Source: Streptomyces halstedii (lineage in GTDB: Bacteria > Actinomycetota > Actinomycetes > Streptomycetales > Streptomycetaceae). From it: DNA of 64,000 bases. Under the pieces are notes generated by a model, which was given only the letters and a program-made list of their open reading frames with translations, was not told the DNA's origin and searched no databases. The stretch is from positions 310,001-374,000 of the forward strand of contig JOAZ01000017.1 in assembly GCA_000720535.1 (NCBI GenBank), written 5' to 3'. The translations under genes were made by a program, and so were the position numbers. Shown here piece after piece: positions 16,733 to 24,526 of this stretch; position 1 is the first letter of the stretch; the number at the start of each line of letters is the position of its first letter.

Positions 16733-18431
16733 TCAGCGGCGCCGACCGCGCTCTTGGGGCCTCATGGCCACTGGTGTGGCCGGAAGGTTTGGGGCGGTGG
16801 ACATGGACGATGGGCCGTTGAAGGTGTTTCGCCTGCGCGCCGCCTGAACCAGCTTGTTCGGCTGAGCGTAGACGTGCCAGTTGAGCACCTCGGCGGGGTG
16901 CTCGGCACTGTCGAGTTCCTGCTGGGTACCCAGCTCAGCCAGGAGACGCCGGGGGTTGTGGCCGGCGGTCTCGGCGTGGGCGAGAGTTGTGGTCAGAGCG
17001 GTCCAAGTGGGGTCGGCGAGGATCCGGTCGGCGTGGTTGGGAAAGGCCGCGCGGAGGTCTTGCTCGAAGCGGCGGGCGGTCTCAGCTCGTGGGGCGCGGC
17101 GGGTCAGGTCTGCCAGGACGGGTGCGGCGGCCTGCTGGTAGCCGGCCTGGAGGTGATGGAAGGCTTCGTCGGCTGCTGCGGCCTGCTGTTCGTGGCCTCG
17201 CTGCTCGTGCCACCTGGCGGCGGCGCGGGTCAGGTGCACGGTGGCGAAGAGCAGGGCGATGGTGAGTCCGCCGGGTCCGTTGGAGGCGTAGGTGAGTTCC
17301 TTGGCGGCTTGGCGTAGGGCGTGGGCTGCTTGGTGGTCCGCGCGGGTGGCGGATCGGCGGGCGCGGTTGAACGCTGTGGCGGCTGCGCGTAGCTCTGCGC
17401 GGTGTGGACCGGGTGTGGCGCTGGCGATGATGTAGAGGACGTCGCCGAAAGCGGCGAGCTGGCCTTGGGCGGCGGCATGGTCGTCGGAGTCGAGGGCGAA
17501 GTGCGCCGTCTGAATCGCGGTGATGGTGTGCTGCCACGGCTCGGCGGGATCTGCCGCGAACCTGGGGCGGTCGGTTACCTCCTGGTCGGGGAGGCGTTCG
17601 CGGAGGCGGTTGATGGAGAGGTCGGGGGCGAGTTTCGAGCCGCCGTACCAGATGGGTTCGCCAGCGCTGTTGGTATCGCCGGGTGCGGCGAGGCTGTAGC
17701 CGATCACGTCGCCGCTCTCGGGGCCGAGGCGTGTCTTGACCTTGATGCCGAGGGACTGCAGCACGGTGAAGTAGTCGGCTTCGGTGTGTACTGCAGCGGC
17801 GACCGCGTATGCCCGCTCGCGCAGCCAGTGCCGTGCCGTCACGGTCTGGCCCTGGCGCTCGGCCTTGGCGCGTTCGGCACCGGTGGGGGTACGGGGCGCG
17901 GTGAGGTCGCCGGACTTCAGGCGGCGCAGACCGAACTCAGCTTCGATCCGACGGCACTCGGTCTGAGCTCGTCGGCCGTCCTGGTGGGTGCGTGGGCGGC
18001 GTCCGTCGGCGCGGACGGTGGTGGCCATGATGTGGATGTGGTCGTCGGCGTGGCGTACCGCGATCCATCGGCATGCCCTCTCGTCGCCGTCGGGGGCGAT
18101 GCCCGTGGCGTGCACGACGCGGCGGGCGACCTCGGCCCACTCGGTGTCTGTGAGGTAGCGGTCGCCGGGGGCGGTGCGGACCGGGCAGTGCCAGACGTGC
18201 TGCGATGGCTTCTTGCCGCCCAGCTCGCGGGTGCGGAGGTCGACGTGGTGGTCGAGTCGTTTGGCGAGCTGGGAGTAGGTGGCTGCCGGGTCGTGGCCGG
18301 GGTCCGGGGCGCCGGTCATGTCCCAGGGCGGCGACGATGTGGGGGTTGGTGTGCTCGTCGCGGCGCCCAGGGCCGAAGAGGTAGGCGATCAGTCCGCGGC
18401 TGTCGGAGCCGGTGGAGACGTCAGGAACCAT
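16733..18431 (-). pseudogene. MobA/VirD2-type relaxase, split by a single-base frameshift
   Basis: The N-terminus starts at ATG 18431 (MVPDVSTGSDSRGLIAYLFG ... NPHIVAA), which overlaps the end of the MobC gene by 11 bases. After about 36 residues the frame changes; the rest continues from 18319 as an open frame of 528 residues. Removing one G from the run at 18326-18328 joins the parts into VAA-WDMTGAPD, matching how I know such relaxases to read. The catalytic metal site RHADDHIHIM (HxH) is intact, and the C-terminus is a long helical region. A sequencing error is possible; otherwise the relaxase would be inactive unless programmed frameshifting occurs. Confidence 0.8.
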
Positions 18432-19125
18432 GGGTCGTGCCGTTCGCGAGGAGCTGGTCGATGAGGTGGAAGCTGTTCTGTGCTGCTTGCTCGACGCGGT
18501 CGAGAACCGTCTCGGCGCGCTCGGGCACGGTTCCTCGGTTGATGGCTGCGGTGATCTGGTTGAGGTTGCCGCCGATGCGGTTCAGTGCGACGGTGTGCGC
18601 CTCGACGGCCTCGATCAGCGGGCGGAGAGGATCGTCCTCCGGGCTGCCGACCATCCCCGCCTTGCCCTGCGCAACAGCCAGGGCCGCGTCTCCGACGAAT
18701 CCGGCGAACCTCTGACCGCGCTGGTGAGCGGCGGCGCTGATCACCTGGACTGCGGTGCGTGTAAAGCGGATGGTCTTCTCCTGGTCGCGCTTCTCCACGG
18801 TGCGCTTGCGGTTCAGCTGCGCGGGCAGGGCAGGGGCGTCGAGATCCCGCCAGGAGGGCTGCTCGACGAGCGGTGGGGCATCGGCCGGACTACTGGGAGG
18901 AGCGGAGTCGGCTGCGGGCCGGCCGGAGTCCTCGGCCACCCCCTCCTTCGGCTCGGGCGCCCCCTGGCGCTCGGCCTTGTCCTCCGCCATCCCTGAGGCG
19001 GGGGCAAGCGCGGACGAAGCCTCGTTAGAGGCTCGTTCGCTCCAGCTTGCTGCTGGTCGTCGGGTGAGCCTGAACAACTTCTTGCGACGGCGGGAGGTGG
19101 GGTCGTCGGCGTTCGATTCGGGCAT
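18421..19125 (-). CDS. MobC-like relaxosome accessory protein
   Basis: A 234-residue protein. The first 110 residues are low-complexity and charged. The C-terminal half has a ribbon-helix-helix-like segment (KTIRFTRTAVQVISAAAHQR) followed by the MobC signature LNRIGGNLNQITAAINRG. MobC proteins help the relaxase nick oriT. ATG 19125 has GGAG upstream, and the end overlaps the relaxase start. It is followed upstream by a repeat-rich spacer that probably holds oriT. Confidence 0.82.
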   Translation of the reverse strand: MPESNADDPTSRRRKKLFRLTRRPAASWSERASNEASSALAPASGMAEDKAERQGAPEPKEGVAEDSGRPAADSAPPSSPADAPPLVEQPSWRDLDAPALPAQLNRKRTVEKRDQEKTIRFTRTAVQVISAAAHQRGQRFAGFVGDAALAVAQGKAGMVGSPEDDPLRPLIEAVEAHTVALNRIGGNLNQITAAINRGTVPERAETVLDRVEQAAQNSFHLIDQLLANGTTHGS

Positions 19126-19157
19126 GGTGGTGCTCCGTCAGTCGTGGGGTGGCCCGT

Positions 19158-19285
19158 CGTCGCATCCGTCGCATCCGTCGCGTGGCTGGTCAGCACAGGT
19201 ACGGAGACGCAGGCAGGTACGGAGTGATCCGTAACGCCGAGGAGATCCGTCCCCGCGCTGACCTGCGCGGGGACGGATGCGACGG
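19158..19285. other. Candidate oriT: iterons plus a perfect 14-bp inverted repeat
   Basis: Direct copies of the 9-mer CGTCGCATC begin at 19158 and 19167, and an inverted copy (GGATGCGACGG) occurs at 19275-19285. Between them is a perfect 14-bp inverted repeat (19245-19258 / 19265-19278, loop TGACCT). The 178-bp spacer lies just upstream of mobC, the usual place for oriT. The hairpin could alternatively be the terminator of the DUF3631 gene. Confidence 0.5.
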
Positions 19286-19303
19286 ATTGATGCGGACCTG
19301 GTG

Positions 19304-20743
19304 TCAGCGAGTGGGCCTGGGGCCTGCGGGCCCTCCCGGTGGGCCGGTGGGCAGCGTCCCGGACGGAGGGGCGGGCGGCCTGCCCCGGGTCGGATGTGCC
19401 GGGACCTCGGCGGTGGGTGCCGACAGGGCGGGGTCGGGGCAGTAGCGGGCCCATGCGTCCACGAACTGGTTGCGGGCGTACGCCTTGGCCTGCCGACCGT
19501 TCTCGAACCGGTAGTTGGCCGGGCTGATACCGAAGTCACGCAGCAGATTCGCCAGGTGGTAGGCGTTCAACCCCTTCGTGCCGTACTTTGCCCACGGAGC
19601 CTCGGCGTCCTGGATGAGGACCGCGAGCAGGTCCTGGCTGCGCATGGCCTCCTTGCCCGCCTCCTGGTCGAAGACGCGGTGGATGTCACGCAGCAGCCGC
19701 GTCTTCAGTGTCGTCTGCTCGTCTTGGACCACCTCGTTGCGCGTCATCGCGAGGCAAGCGGCACGTGCCCGCGCGGGCCAGTGCCCGCCGGCGAGGTCGG
19801 CAACGATGACGAGCGGCTCCCATGTGTCGGCGGCGCGGTCCTCGACGGGCATCTTCGGCACTGCGCCCGCGACGGTGCCGCGCTGCGGGACCAGCCAGTC
19901 GGCCAGCCGATCGCGAATCGCGTGCAGTTCCGGTACGGAGTATCGCGATCGGAACGGGGTGATCCGCTCACCCGGCTTGCGCTTCTGCATGCGGATGACG
20001 ATCGCCCGGTCCATGATCGTGTCCGGCAGGTCGCCGATGCCGGCCAGCGCCGCCATGGCGAAGGTGGGGAACGCGGTCGGCTTGTGCTCCGGCCCGGAGA
20101 TCCGCCAGGCGGGCCGGTTGCGCTGGTGCCCGGCGTTCAGCAGGCCGCGCAGGTCCTCCTTGTCGCCTGCCTTGGGGCCGAAGATGGTGTCGGCCTCGTC
20201 CACCAGCAGCGTCGGCGGGTTCTTGCCGATGACGCGGAAGACGACGGCGGGGGAGGTGTTCACCGTCATCATCGGCTGGTGGACGGTCTCGTAGAGGACG
20301 TCCAGGAGACGGGACTTGCCGCACCCCTTGGTCGGCCCGACCACCGCCAGCCGTGGCGCGTGCTGGAGGCCCGGCTGGATGTGGGAGGCCGCGACCCAGA
20401 GGGCGACGGCGGTCAGGGCCTCGTCGCTCGGCAGCACCACGTACCGCCCGATCGCCGTGCGGAGATCGTCCAGCAGCGCGCTGCCTTCGCCTGCCGGCCC
20501 GCCGCTATCTTGGGACTCTGGTCCGCCTGGAGCAGGAATGCCTGCGCTGTCCGACGCTGTTGTCGGGGCACTAGTTTCGGCAGGTCGCGAATCGCGTGAG
20601 CTCCGGCTCGGAGCATCGGCGGGCGGGCCTCCGATGGCGGGGCGTGCTTCTCGGTCGCGAGGCAGACCCTGGCCCGGGACTGCGATCGGTGGCCAGGCAA
20701 CACCGGATGCCTTCGAGGTGGCGGGGGACGTAGGGTCCTTCAT
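19304..20743 (-). CDS. DUF3631-containing ATPase
   Basis: A 479-residue P-loop ATPase found in actinobacterial plasmids and integrative elements. A disordered N-terminus (about 1-85) precedes the ATPase core: Walker A is GPTKGCGKSRLL, Walker B TLLVDEADTIF, and a sensor-like RNRPAWRISG and arginine-rich segment follow. The DUF3631 domain is the C-terminal half (WEPLVIVADLAGGHWPARAR, ending FGISPANYRF). The tail is proline-rich. ATG 20743 has GAGAGG upstream. Probably works in replication or processing of the excised element; exact role not known. Confidence 0.82.
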   Translation of the reverse strand: MKDPTSPATSKASGVAWPPIAVPGQGLPRDREARPAIGGPPADAPSRSSRDSRPAETSAPTTASDSAGIPAPGGPESQDSGGPAGEGSALLDDLRTAIGRYVVLPSDEALTAVALWVAASHIQPGLQHAPRLAVVGPTKGCGKSRLLDVLYETVHQPMMTVNTSPAVVFRVIGKNPPTLLVDEADTIFGPKAGDKEDLRGLLNAGHQRNRPAWRISGPEHKPTAFPTFAMAALAGIGDLPDTIMDRAIVIRMQKRKPGERITPFRSRYSVPELHAIRDRLADWLVPQRGTVAGAVPKMPVEDRAADTWEPLVIVADLAGGHWPARARAACLAMTRNEVVQDEQTTLKTRLLRDIHRVFDQEAGKEAMRSQDLLAVLIQDAEAPWAKYGTKGLNAYHLANLLRDFGISPANYRFENGRQAKAYARNQFVDAWARYCPDPALSAPTAEVPAHPTRGRPPAPPSGTLPTGPPGGPAGPRPTR

Positions 20744-20760
20744 AGATGTTCCTCTCAGGT

Positions 20761-20860
20761 GGGGGCGAGACGGGCAAGGTCTCGCCCCCGACCAGTTCGT
20801 TCAGGGATGGGCGAGGTGCAAGGGGATCTCCGGCCCTCGGCGTAGGCGCGCCGAGGGCCG
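20761..20860. terminator. Two hairpins between the Xis-like and DUF3631 genes
   Basis: Perfect inverted repeats: an 11-bp stem at 20761-20771/20779-20789 (loop GGGCAAG) and a 12-bp stem at 20831-20842/20849-20860 (loop TAGGCG). Both are downstream of the Xis-like gene and upstream of the DUF3631 start. They look like a terminator pair, or an attenuator limiting read-through into the mobilization genes. Confidence 0.6.
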
Positions 20861-20886
20861 TTCCTGTGTCCGGGCGGTCCGGCGGC

Positions 20887-21081
20887 TCATGAGGCCAGGC
20901 CCCACTCGTCTCCGCCGTCGATCAGCGCGCGCTCGTAGCGCAGCAGTTCGGCCTCGGGGTAGAGCACCCGCTTGCCGACCTTGATGCCGCGCGGCCCCTT
21001 CTTGAGCTGGCGCCAGTAGCGGACGGTGCTCTCGGCGGTGCGGTAGCGCTCGGCTACCTCGGCGGTGGTCAGGTATCGCAT
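20887..21081 (-). CDS. xis: Excisionase-like MerR/helix-turn-helix protein
   Basis: A 64-residue DNA-binding protein. Residues 3-45 form a winged helix (YLTTAEVAERYRTAESTVRY) followed by GIKVGKRVLYPEAELLRY, the standard excisionase/helix-turn-helix_17 layout. It lies divergent to the regulator and integrase genes. Role in excision is inferred from size, family and location. Confidence 0.75.
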   Translation of the reverse strand: MRYLTTAEVAERYRTAESTVRYWRQLKKGPRGIKVGKRVLYPEAELLRYERALIDGGDEWGLAS

Positions 21082-21201
21082 GCGTTCCCATTCGGCTAGG
21101 TAGTGATTCGATCTGCATAATCAGTACCTCATGATCGGCGGTTAGCCAAACCGGGAAGTCCGTGTTTCAATTTGGATAGCGACGGTCGCGATGGAGGTTC
21201 G

Positions 21202-21702
21202 ATGGCAAGCGAGAAGCCCGAGGGTGGCGAGGTGCCGCTGCTCTACAGCGAAGGCAACGTGGCGGGCCGCGTGGCCCTGGAGCGCGAGGTCAGAGGGTGG
21301 AGCACGACCGAGCTGGCCGAACGGGTGACCAGAGCCGGCGTGAAGATGAACCAGACGGCCGTCTGGCGCATCGAGAACGGCTCACCCCGTCGCCGGATCA
21401 ACCTCGACGAGGCGCTCGCCTTCTCCCGCGTCTTCGAGCTCCCCCTCGAAGAGCTGATGTCGCCGCCCCTCGAAGGGCTCGACGTCGACAGCCGACGGCT
21501 CGTCCAGGAAGCCGTCGAAGCGTTCTACGAAACCCGTGACGCCCGCGACCGTCTGCACCGTGCCGTGGTCGCCGTCGCCGGCCACATCAAGGCCCACCCG
21601 GACAGCTCGCGGGCGATCCATGAGCAATGCCTCCGCCTCATGGGGGACGAGCGAGACGCCCGCGTCCTCAGCGGCGACATCGAGGACGGGGGTCACTACT
21701 GA
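21202..21702 (+). CDS. XRE family helix-turn-helix regulator
   Basis: A 166-residue protein. An N-terminal XRE domain spans about residues 15-75 (RVALEREVRGWSTTELAERV ... NQTAVWRIENG). ATG 21202 is chosen because GGAGG lies five bases upstream. The gene is 24 bases upstream of the integrase gene on the same strand and likely controls the int/xis decision. Confidence 0.8.
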   Translation: MASEKPEGGEVPLLYSEGNVAGRVALEREVRGWSTTELAERVTRAGVKMNQTAVWRIENGSPRRRINLDEALAFSRVFELPLEELMSPPLEGLDVDSRRLVQEAVEAFYETRDARDRLHRAVVAVAGHIKAHPDSSRAIHEQCLRLMGDERDARVLSGDIEDGGHY

Positions 21703-21726
21703 CAACCAGCACCAAGGAGAAGCCAC

Positions 21727-22881
21727 TTGGCGAACATCCAGAAGCGCCCCAACGGCAAATGGCGCGCCCGATACCGTGACCTCGACGGCAAGGAGCACGC
21801 CCGCCACTTCGACCGGAAACTCGACGCCCAGCGCTGGCTCGACGAGGTCACGACCAGCGTGGTCACCGGTCAGTACGTCGACCCGCGCGCCGGCCGCGTC
21901 ACCTTCGAGAAGTACGCCGAGAGGTGGCAGGGCTCGCTCATCGCGAGCGAGGCGGGTGAACGCATCACCGACAACGCGCTCCGGCTTCACCTCGTACCCG
22001 CGTTGGGCGCTCGCTCGCTGGCGGCGATACGCCGCAACGACATACAGGTGCTCTTCAAGCACCTGTCCGACCAACTCGGCCCCGGCAGCGTCCGGAACGT
22101 CCACGACGTCCTCGTGCGCGTCATGACCGCGGCCGTGGACGACAAGGTCATCGCATCCACTCCGTGCCGCCGGATCACCCTTCCGGTCATGCCGGACGAG
22201 GAGGTCACTCCGCCCACCGTCGCCCAGGTGGAGGCCATGGCACGCGTGATGCCGCCGTACATCCGGGCAGCCGTCGTCGTGCTCGCAGAGTCAGGCTTGC
22301 GCATAGGTGAGTTGCTGGGCCTGAAGGTGTCGGACGTCGACTTCAAGGCCGGCAGCATTCGCGTGGAGCGGCAGCGGCTCCAGTCGGGGAAGATCGGCCC
22401 GCCGAAGACCGCGAAGTCACGTCGGACGGTTCCGGTCGGGGAGGTCGTCACCGACGTGCTCCTCGGACACCTCGCCGCGCGCCCCTCCACGGAGTGGTTG
22501 TTCACGATGGAGGAGGGGGAGCCGCTCAACTACCGCCGCTGGAAAACCGAATGGAACGGTGCTCGCAAAGCGCTCCAGGCGGAGGAGAACAGGGCGGCCG
22601 TACGCGAGGGCCGCAAGCCCGTCGTGCTGCCGCACCTCGTGACCCACGACCTGCGGCACTTCTACGCCTCCGCGCTCATCGCGGGCGGGGCGAGCGTCAA
22701 GCAGGTGCAGATGGTCCTCGGCCACGCGTCCGCCGTCATCACGCTGCGGATCTACGCGCACCTCTGGCCGGGCGAAGAAGACCGCACCCGGTCCGTGATG
22801 GACGCCGTTCTCGGCGGCCTGCGGACCGGGTGCGGACCGGTAGGCGGTCTGATCAGCAAAACCGCAGGTCAGACCGCCTAG
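21727..22881 (+). CDS. int: Tyrosine site-specific integrase
   Basis: A 384-residue integrase. An arm-binding beta domain (about 1-50: IQKRPNGKWRARYRDLDGK), a core-binding SAM-like domain (about 60-150) and the catalytic domain (about 165-370) are in order. The catalytic set is visible: Arg in ESGLRIGELLGL (about 191), HDLRH (about 307), LGHAS (about 331) and the nucleophile Tyr in RIYAHLWPG (about 342). TTG 21727 has AAGGAG upstream. The gene ends 17 bases before the sodN stop region, so int reads toward attR, as usual. Its 3' end includes the direct repeats listed separately. Confidence 0.95.
   Translation: MANIQKRPNGKWRARYRDLDGKEHARHFDRKLDAQRWLDEVTTSVVTGQYVDPRAGRVTFEKYAERWQGSLIASEAGERITDNALRLHLVPALGARSLAAIRRNDIQVLFKHLSDQLGPGSVRNVHDVLVRVMTAAVDDKVIASTPCRRITLPVMPDEEVTPPTVAQVEAMARVMPPYIRAAVVVLAESGLRIGELLGLKVSDVDFKAGSIRVERQRLQSGKIGPPKTAKSRRTVPVGEVVTDVLLGHLAARPSTEWLFTMEEGEPLNYRRWKTEWNGARKALQAEENRAAVREGRKPVVLPHLVTHDLRHFYASALIAGGASVKQVQMVLGHASAVITLRIYAHLWPGEEDRTRSVMDAVLGGLRTGCGPVGGLISKTAGQTA
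22820..22879. repeat. Right-end arm-type repeats near attR
   Basis: Direct repeats TGCGGACCGG at 22820-22829 and 22831-22840 have the same 11-bp spacing as the left-end pair TGCGGACTGT. An 11-bp perfect inverted repeat (AGGCGGTCTGA / TCAGACCGCCT) covers 22842-22852 and 22869-22879, with CCGCAGGTC at 22862-22870. The repeats lie in the last codons of int and continue past its stop. Confidence 0.6.
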
Positions 22882-22888
22882 CCGTAGA

Positions 22889-22914
22889 TCAAGCCTTCTT
22901 GGTCTCCCAGAAGA
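22889..22914. other. attR in the 3' end of sodN
   Basis: The core CTTGGTCTCC (22898-22907) lies within the last codons of sodN. After integration the final codons and stop (K-K-A-stop) are supplied by the element, preserving the reading frame. Confidence 0.7.
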
Positions 22915-23284
22915 TCTTGTCGATCTGGGCGATCAGGTCCAGAGCCTTCTGGCCCGTGGCCGGGTCGTTCGAGCCCTTGGCCGCGGAGAGCGCCTTCAGG
23001 GTGTCGTTGACCAGCTGGTGCAGCTCCGGGTACTTCTCGAAGTGCGGCGGCTTGAAGTAGTCGCTCCAGAGCACCGAGACGTGGTGCTTCGCGAGCTCGG
23101 CGCGCTGCTCCTTGATCAGGATGGCGCGCGTGCGGTAGTCCGCGTCGTCGTTGGCCTGGTACTTCTCCTGGACGGCCTTGACGGACTCCGCCTCGATGCG
23201 GGCCTGGGCCGGGTCGTACACGCCGCAGGGCAGGTCGCAGTGCGCGCTGACCTTCACCTTGGGGGCAAACAGGCGGGAAAGCAT
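22889..23284 (-). CDS. sodN: Nickel superoxide dismutase
   Basis: A 131-residue precursor of the hexameric cytoplasmic Ni-SOD. The 14-residue leader (MLSRLFAPKVKVSA) is followed by HCDLPCGVYDPAQA, where His1, Cys2 and Cys6 of the mature chain bind nickel. The rest is the four-helix bundle (HHVSVLWSDYFKPPHFEKY). sodX follows divergently and encodes the likely processing protease. The last five codons encode ETKKA because the mobile element has rebuilt this gene end. Confidence 0.97.
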   Translation of the reverse strand: MLSRLFAPKVKVSAHCDLPCGVYDPAQARIEAESVKAVQEKYQANDDADYRTRAILIKEQRAELAKHHVSVLWSDYFKPPHFEKYPELHQLVNDTLKALSAAKGSNDPATGQKALDLIAQIDKIFWETKKA

Positions 23285-23464
23285 GGAGCTGTCCTTCCTC
23301 GTGATCGTCTTCTCAGGTGGGACATTACTCCGTGGGGGAGTCATTTTTGCGCCTGCCCCCGTGGGCTTAGGCCAAAAGTCCAGGGTGAGGATGAGACCAG
23401 TGGCCGGATGTACGAAACGGTGCACACGGCGGTGTACTGGAGGACGGACCGGGAGGTGCCACGG

Positions 23465-23905
23465 ATGCCGGAGGAGTTGTCGCAGGAGCCCGGGGGCGGG
23501 CGGGCGGCGCGCAGACCGTTCCAGGTGGTGGAGGTGACGGGGCCGTCGATGGTGCCCACGCTCTACCACGGGGACTGGCTGCTCGTGCAGTACGGCGCGC
23601 CGGTGCGTCCCGGGGACGTGGTGATTCTGCGCCACCCGTTCCAGCAGGACCTGCTGGTGGTGAAGCGGGCCGCCGAGCGGCGCGGCAACGGCTGGTGGGT
23701 GCTGGGCGACAACGCGTTCGCGGGCGGGGACAGTACGGACTACGGCGCCGTGCCCGAGGAACTGGTGCTGGCCAGGGCACGCGCCCGGTACCGGCCGCTG
23801 AAGCGGGATCAGCGCTCGGTGCTCGGGGTGCTGCGCTGGGCGGTGTCCGCGGTGCGCTCCGTCTCCCCGGACCGCTCCGTCTCCAGGCGCTTGCGGGCCC
23901 GGTAG
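23465..23905 (+). CDS. sodX: SodX-type protease for Ni-SOD maturation (signal peptidase-like)
   Basis: A 146-residue S26-family protease. The serine box GPSMVPTLYHGDWLLVQY holds the nucleophile Ser, and LVVKRAAERRGNGWWVLGDN holds the Lys general base and GDN box. There is no obvious membrane anchor, consistent with a cytoplasmic enzyme that removes the SodN leader. ATG 23465 is preferred because GGGAGGTG precedes it; upstream in-frame starts exist. Adjacent to, and divergent from, sodN. The 3' end overlaps the convergent CGNR gene by 97 bases. Confidence 0.9.
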   Translation: MPEELSQEPGGGRAARRPFQVVEVTGPSMVPTLYHGDWLLVQYGAPVRPGDVVILRHPFQQDLLVVKRAAERRGNGWWVLGDNAFAGGDSTDYGAVPEELVLARARARYRPLKRDQRSVLGVLRWAVSAVRSVSPDRSVSRRLRAR

Positions 23906-24438
23906 GCCGCCACGTTGGCCCGGGTCGCGCAGCGGTCCGAGCAGTAGCGCCGCGAGCGGTTGGTGGACGTGTCCAGGTAGGCGTTGCGGCACGGGGCCGC
24001 CTCGCACAGGCCGAGCCGGTCCACCCCGTACGAGGTGAGGTGGAAGGCCAGGCCCATCGCGGCGATGGCGGTGAAGCCGGCCGTGGCGTTCGACGGGTGG
24101 TCGGCCAGGTGCATGTGCCAGTCCGGCTTGCCGTCCGCGTCGCGGGTGTCGTGGCCGGAGATCTGCGGGCTCACCGGGAACTCCAGCAGCAGGGAGTTGA
24201 GCAGGTCCACCGCGAGCGTCTCGTCGCCGCCGTCGGCCGCCTCGAAGACCGCGCGCAGCCGGGCCCGTACGGACCGGAAGCGCGTGACGTCCGCGTCCGT
24301 GGCGCGCCTGGCGGCCTGGGCGTTGGTGCCGAACAGCTCGCGGACGGACTCGACGCTGGTCAGGCAGTCCTTGGCGCGGGCCGGCTCCTCGGTGTTCACC
24401 AGACGTACGGCGTAATCCGAGTAATGGGCCAGTTCCAC
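23809..24438 (-). CDS. CGNR zinc-finger (ABATE-domain) regulator
   Basis: A 209-residue protein. The N-terminal ABATE-like domain (about 1-130) begins YSDYAVRLVN and leads to the zinc finger CEAAPCRNAYLDTSTNRSRR-YCSDRCATRANVAAYRAR, which has the CxxxxC...CxxxC spacing of the CGNR family. These are thought to be DNA-binding regulators. Its C-terminal tail is Thr/Arg-rich and overlaps the sodX 3' end tail to tail. Confidence 0.85.
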   Translation of the reverse strand: MELAHYSDYAVRLVNTEEPARAKDCLTSVESVRELFGTNAQAARRATDADVTRFRSVRARLRAVFEAADGGDETLAVDLLNSLLLEFPVSPQISGHDTRDADGKPDWHMHLADHPSNATAGFTAIAAMGLAFHLTSYGVDRLGLCEAAPCRNAYLDTSTNRSRRYCSDRCATRANVAAYRARKRLETERSGETERTADTAQRSTPSTER

Positions 24439-24526
24439 TTGTAGTCCTTACGGCATCGGTTTAAGGTCGCTGTGCCGACCAGTGTAATGGTCGAGGCTGT
24501 CTACTGGGTGTTACGTGGAGGTTGGG

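Larger units (their letters stand above)
5723..22907. mobile_element. Integrative mobilizable element in the 3' end of sodN (about 17.2 kb)
   Basis: Bounded by 10-bp core repeats, with integrase, Xis-like protein and XRE regulator at the right end, mobilization genes (MobC, relaxase) and a DUF3631 ATPase in the middle, and cargo to the left. No FtsK/TraB-type DNA translocase is present, so it is not a self-sufficient actinomycete ICE of the pSAM2 or SLP1 type and probably needs a helper. G+C is visibly lower than in the flanks in the 6.0-9.9 kb cargo, indicating a composite origin. Confidence 0.82.
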
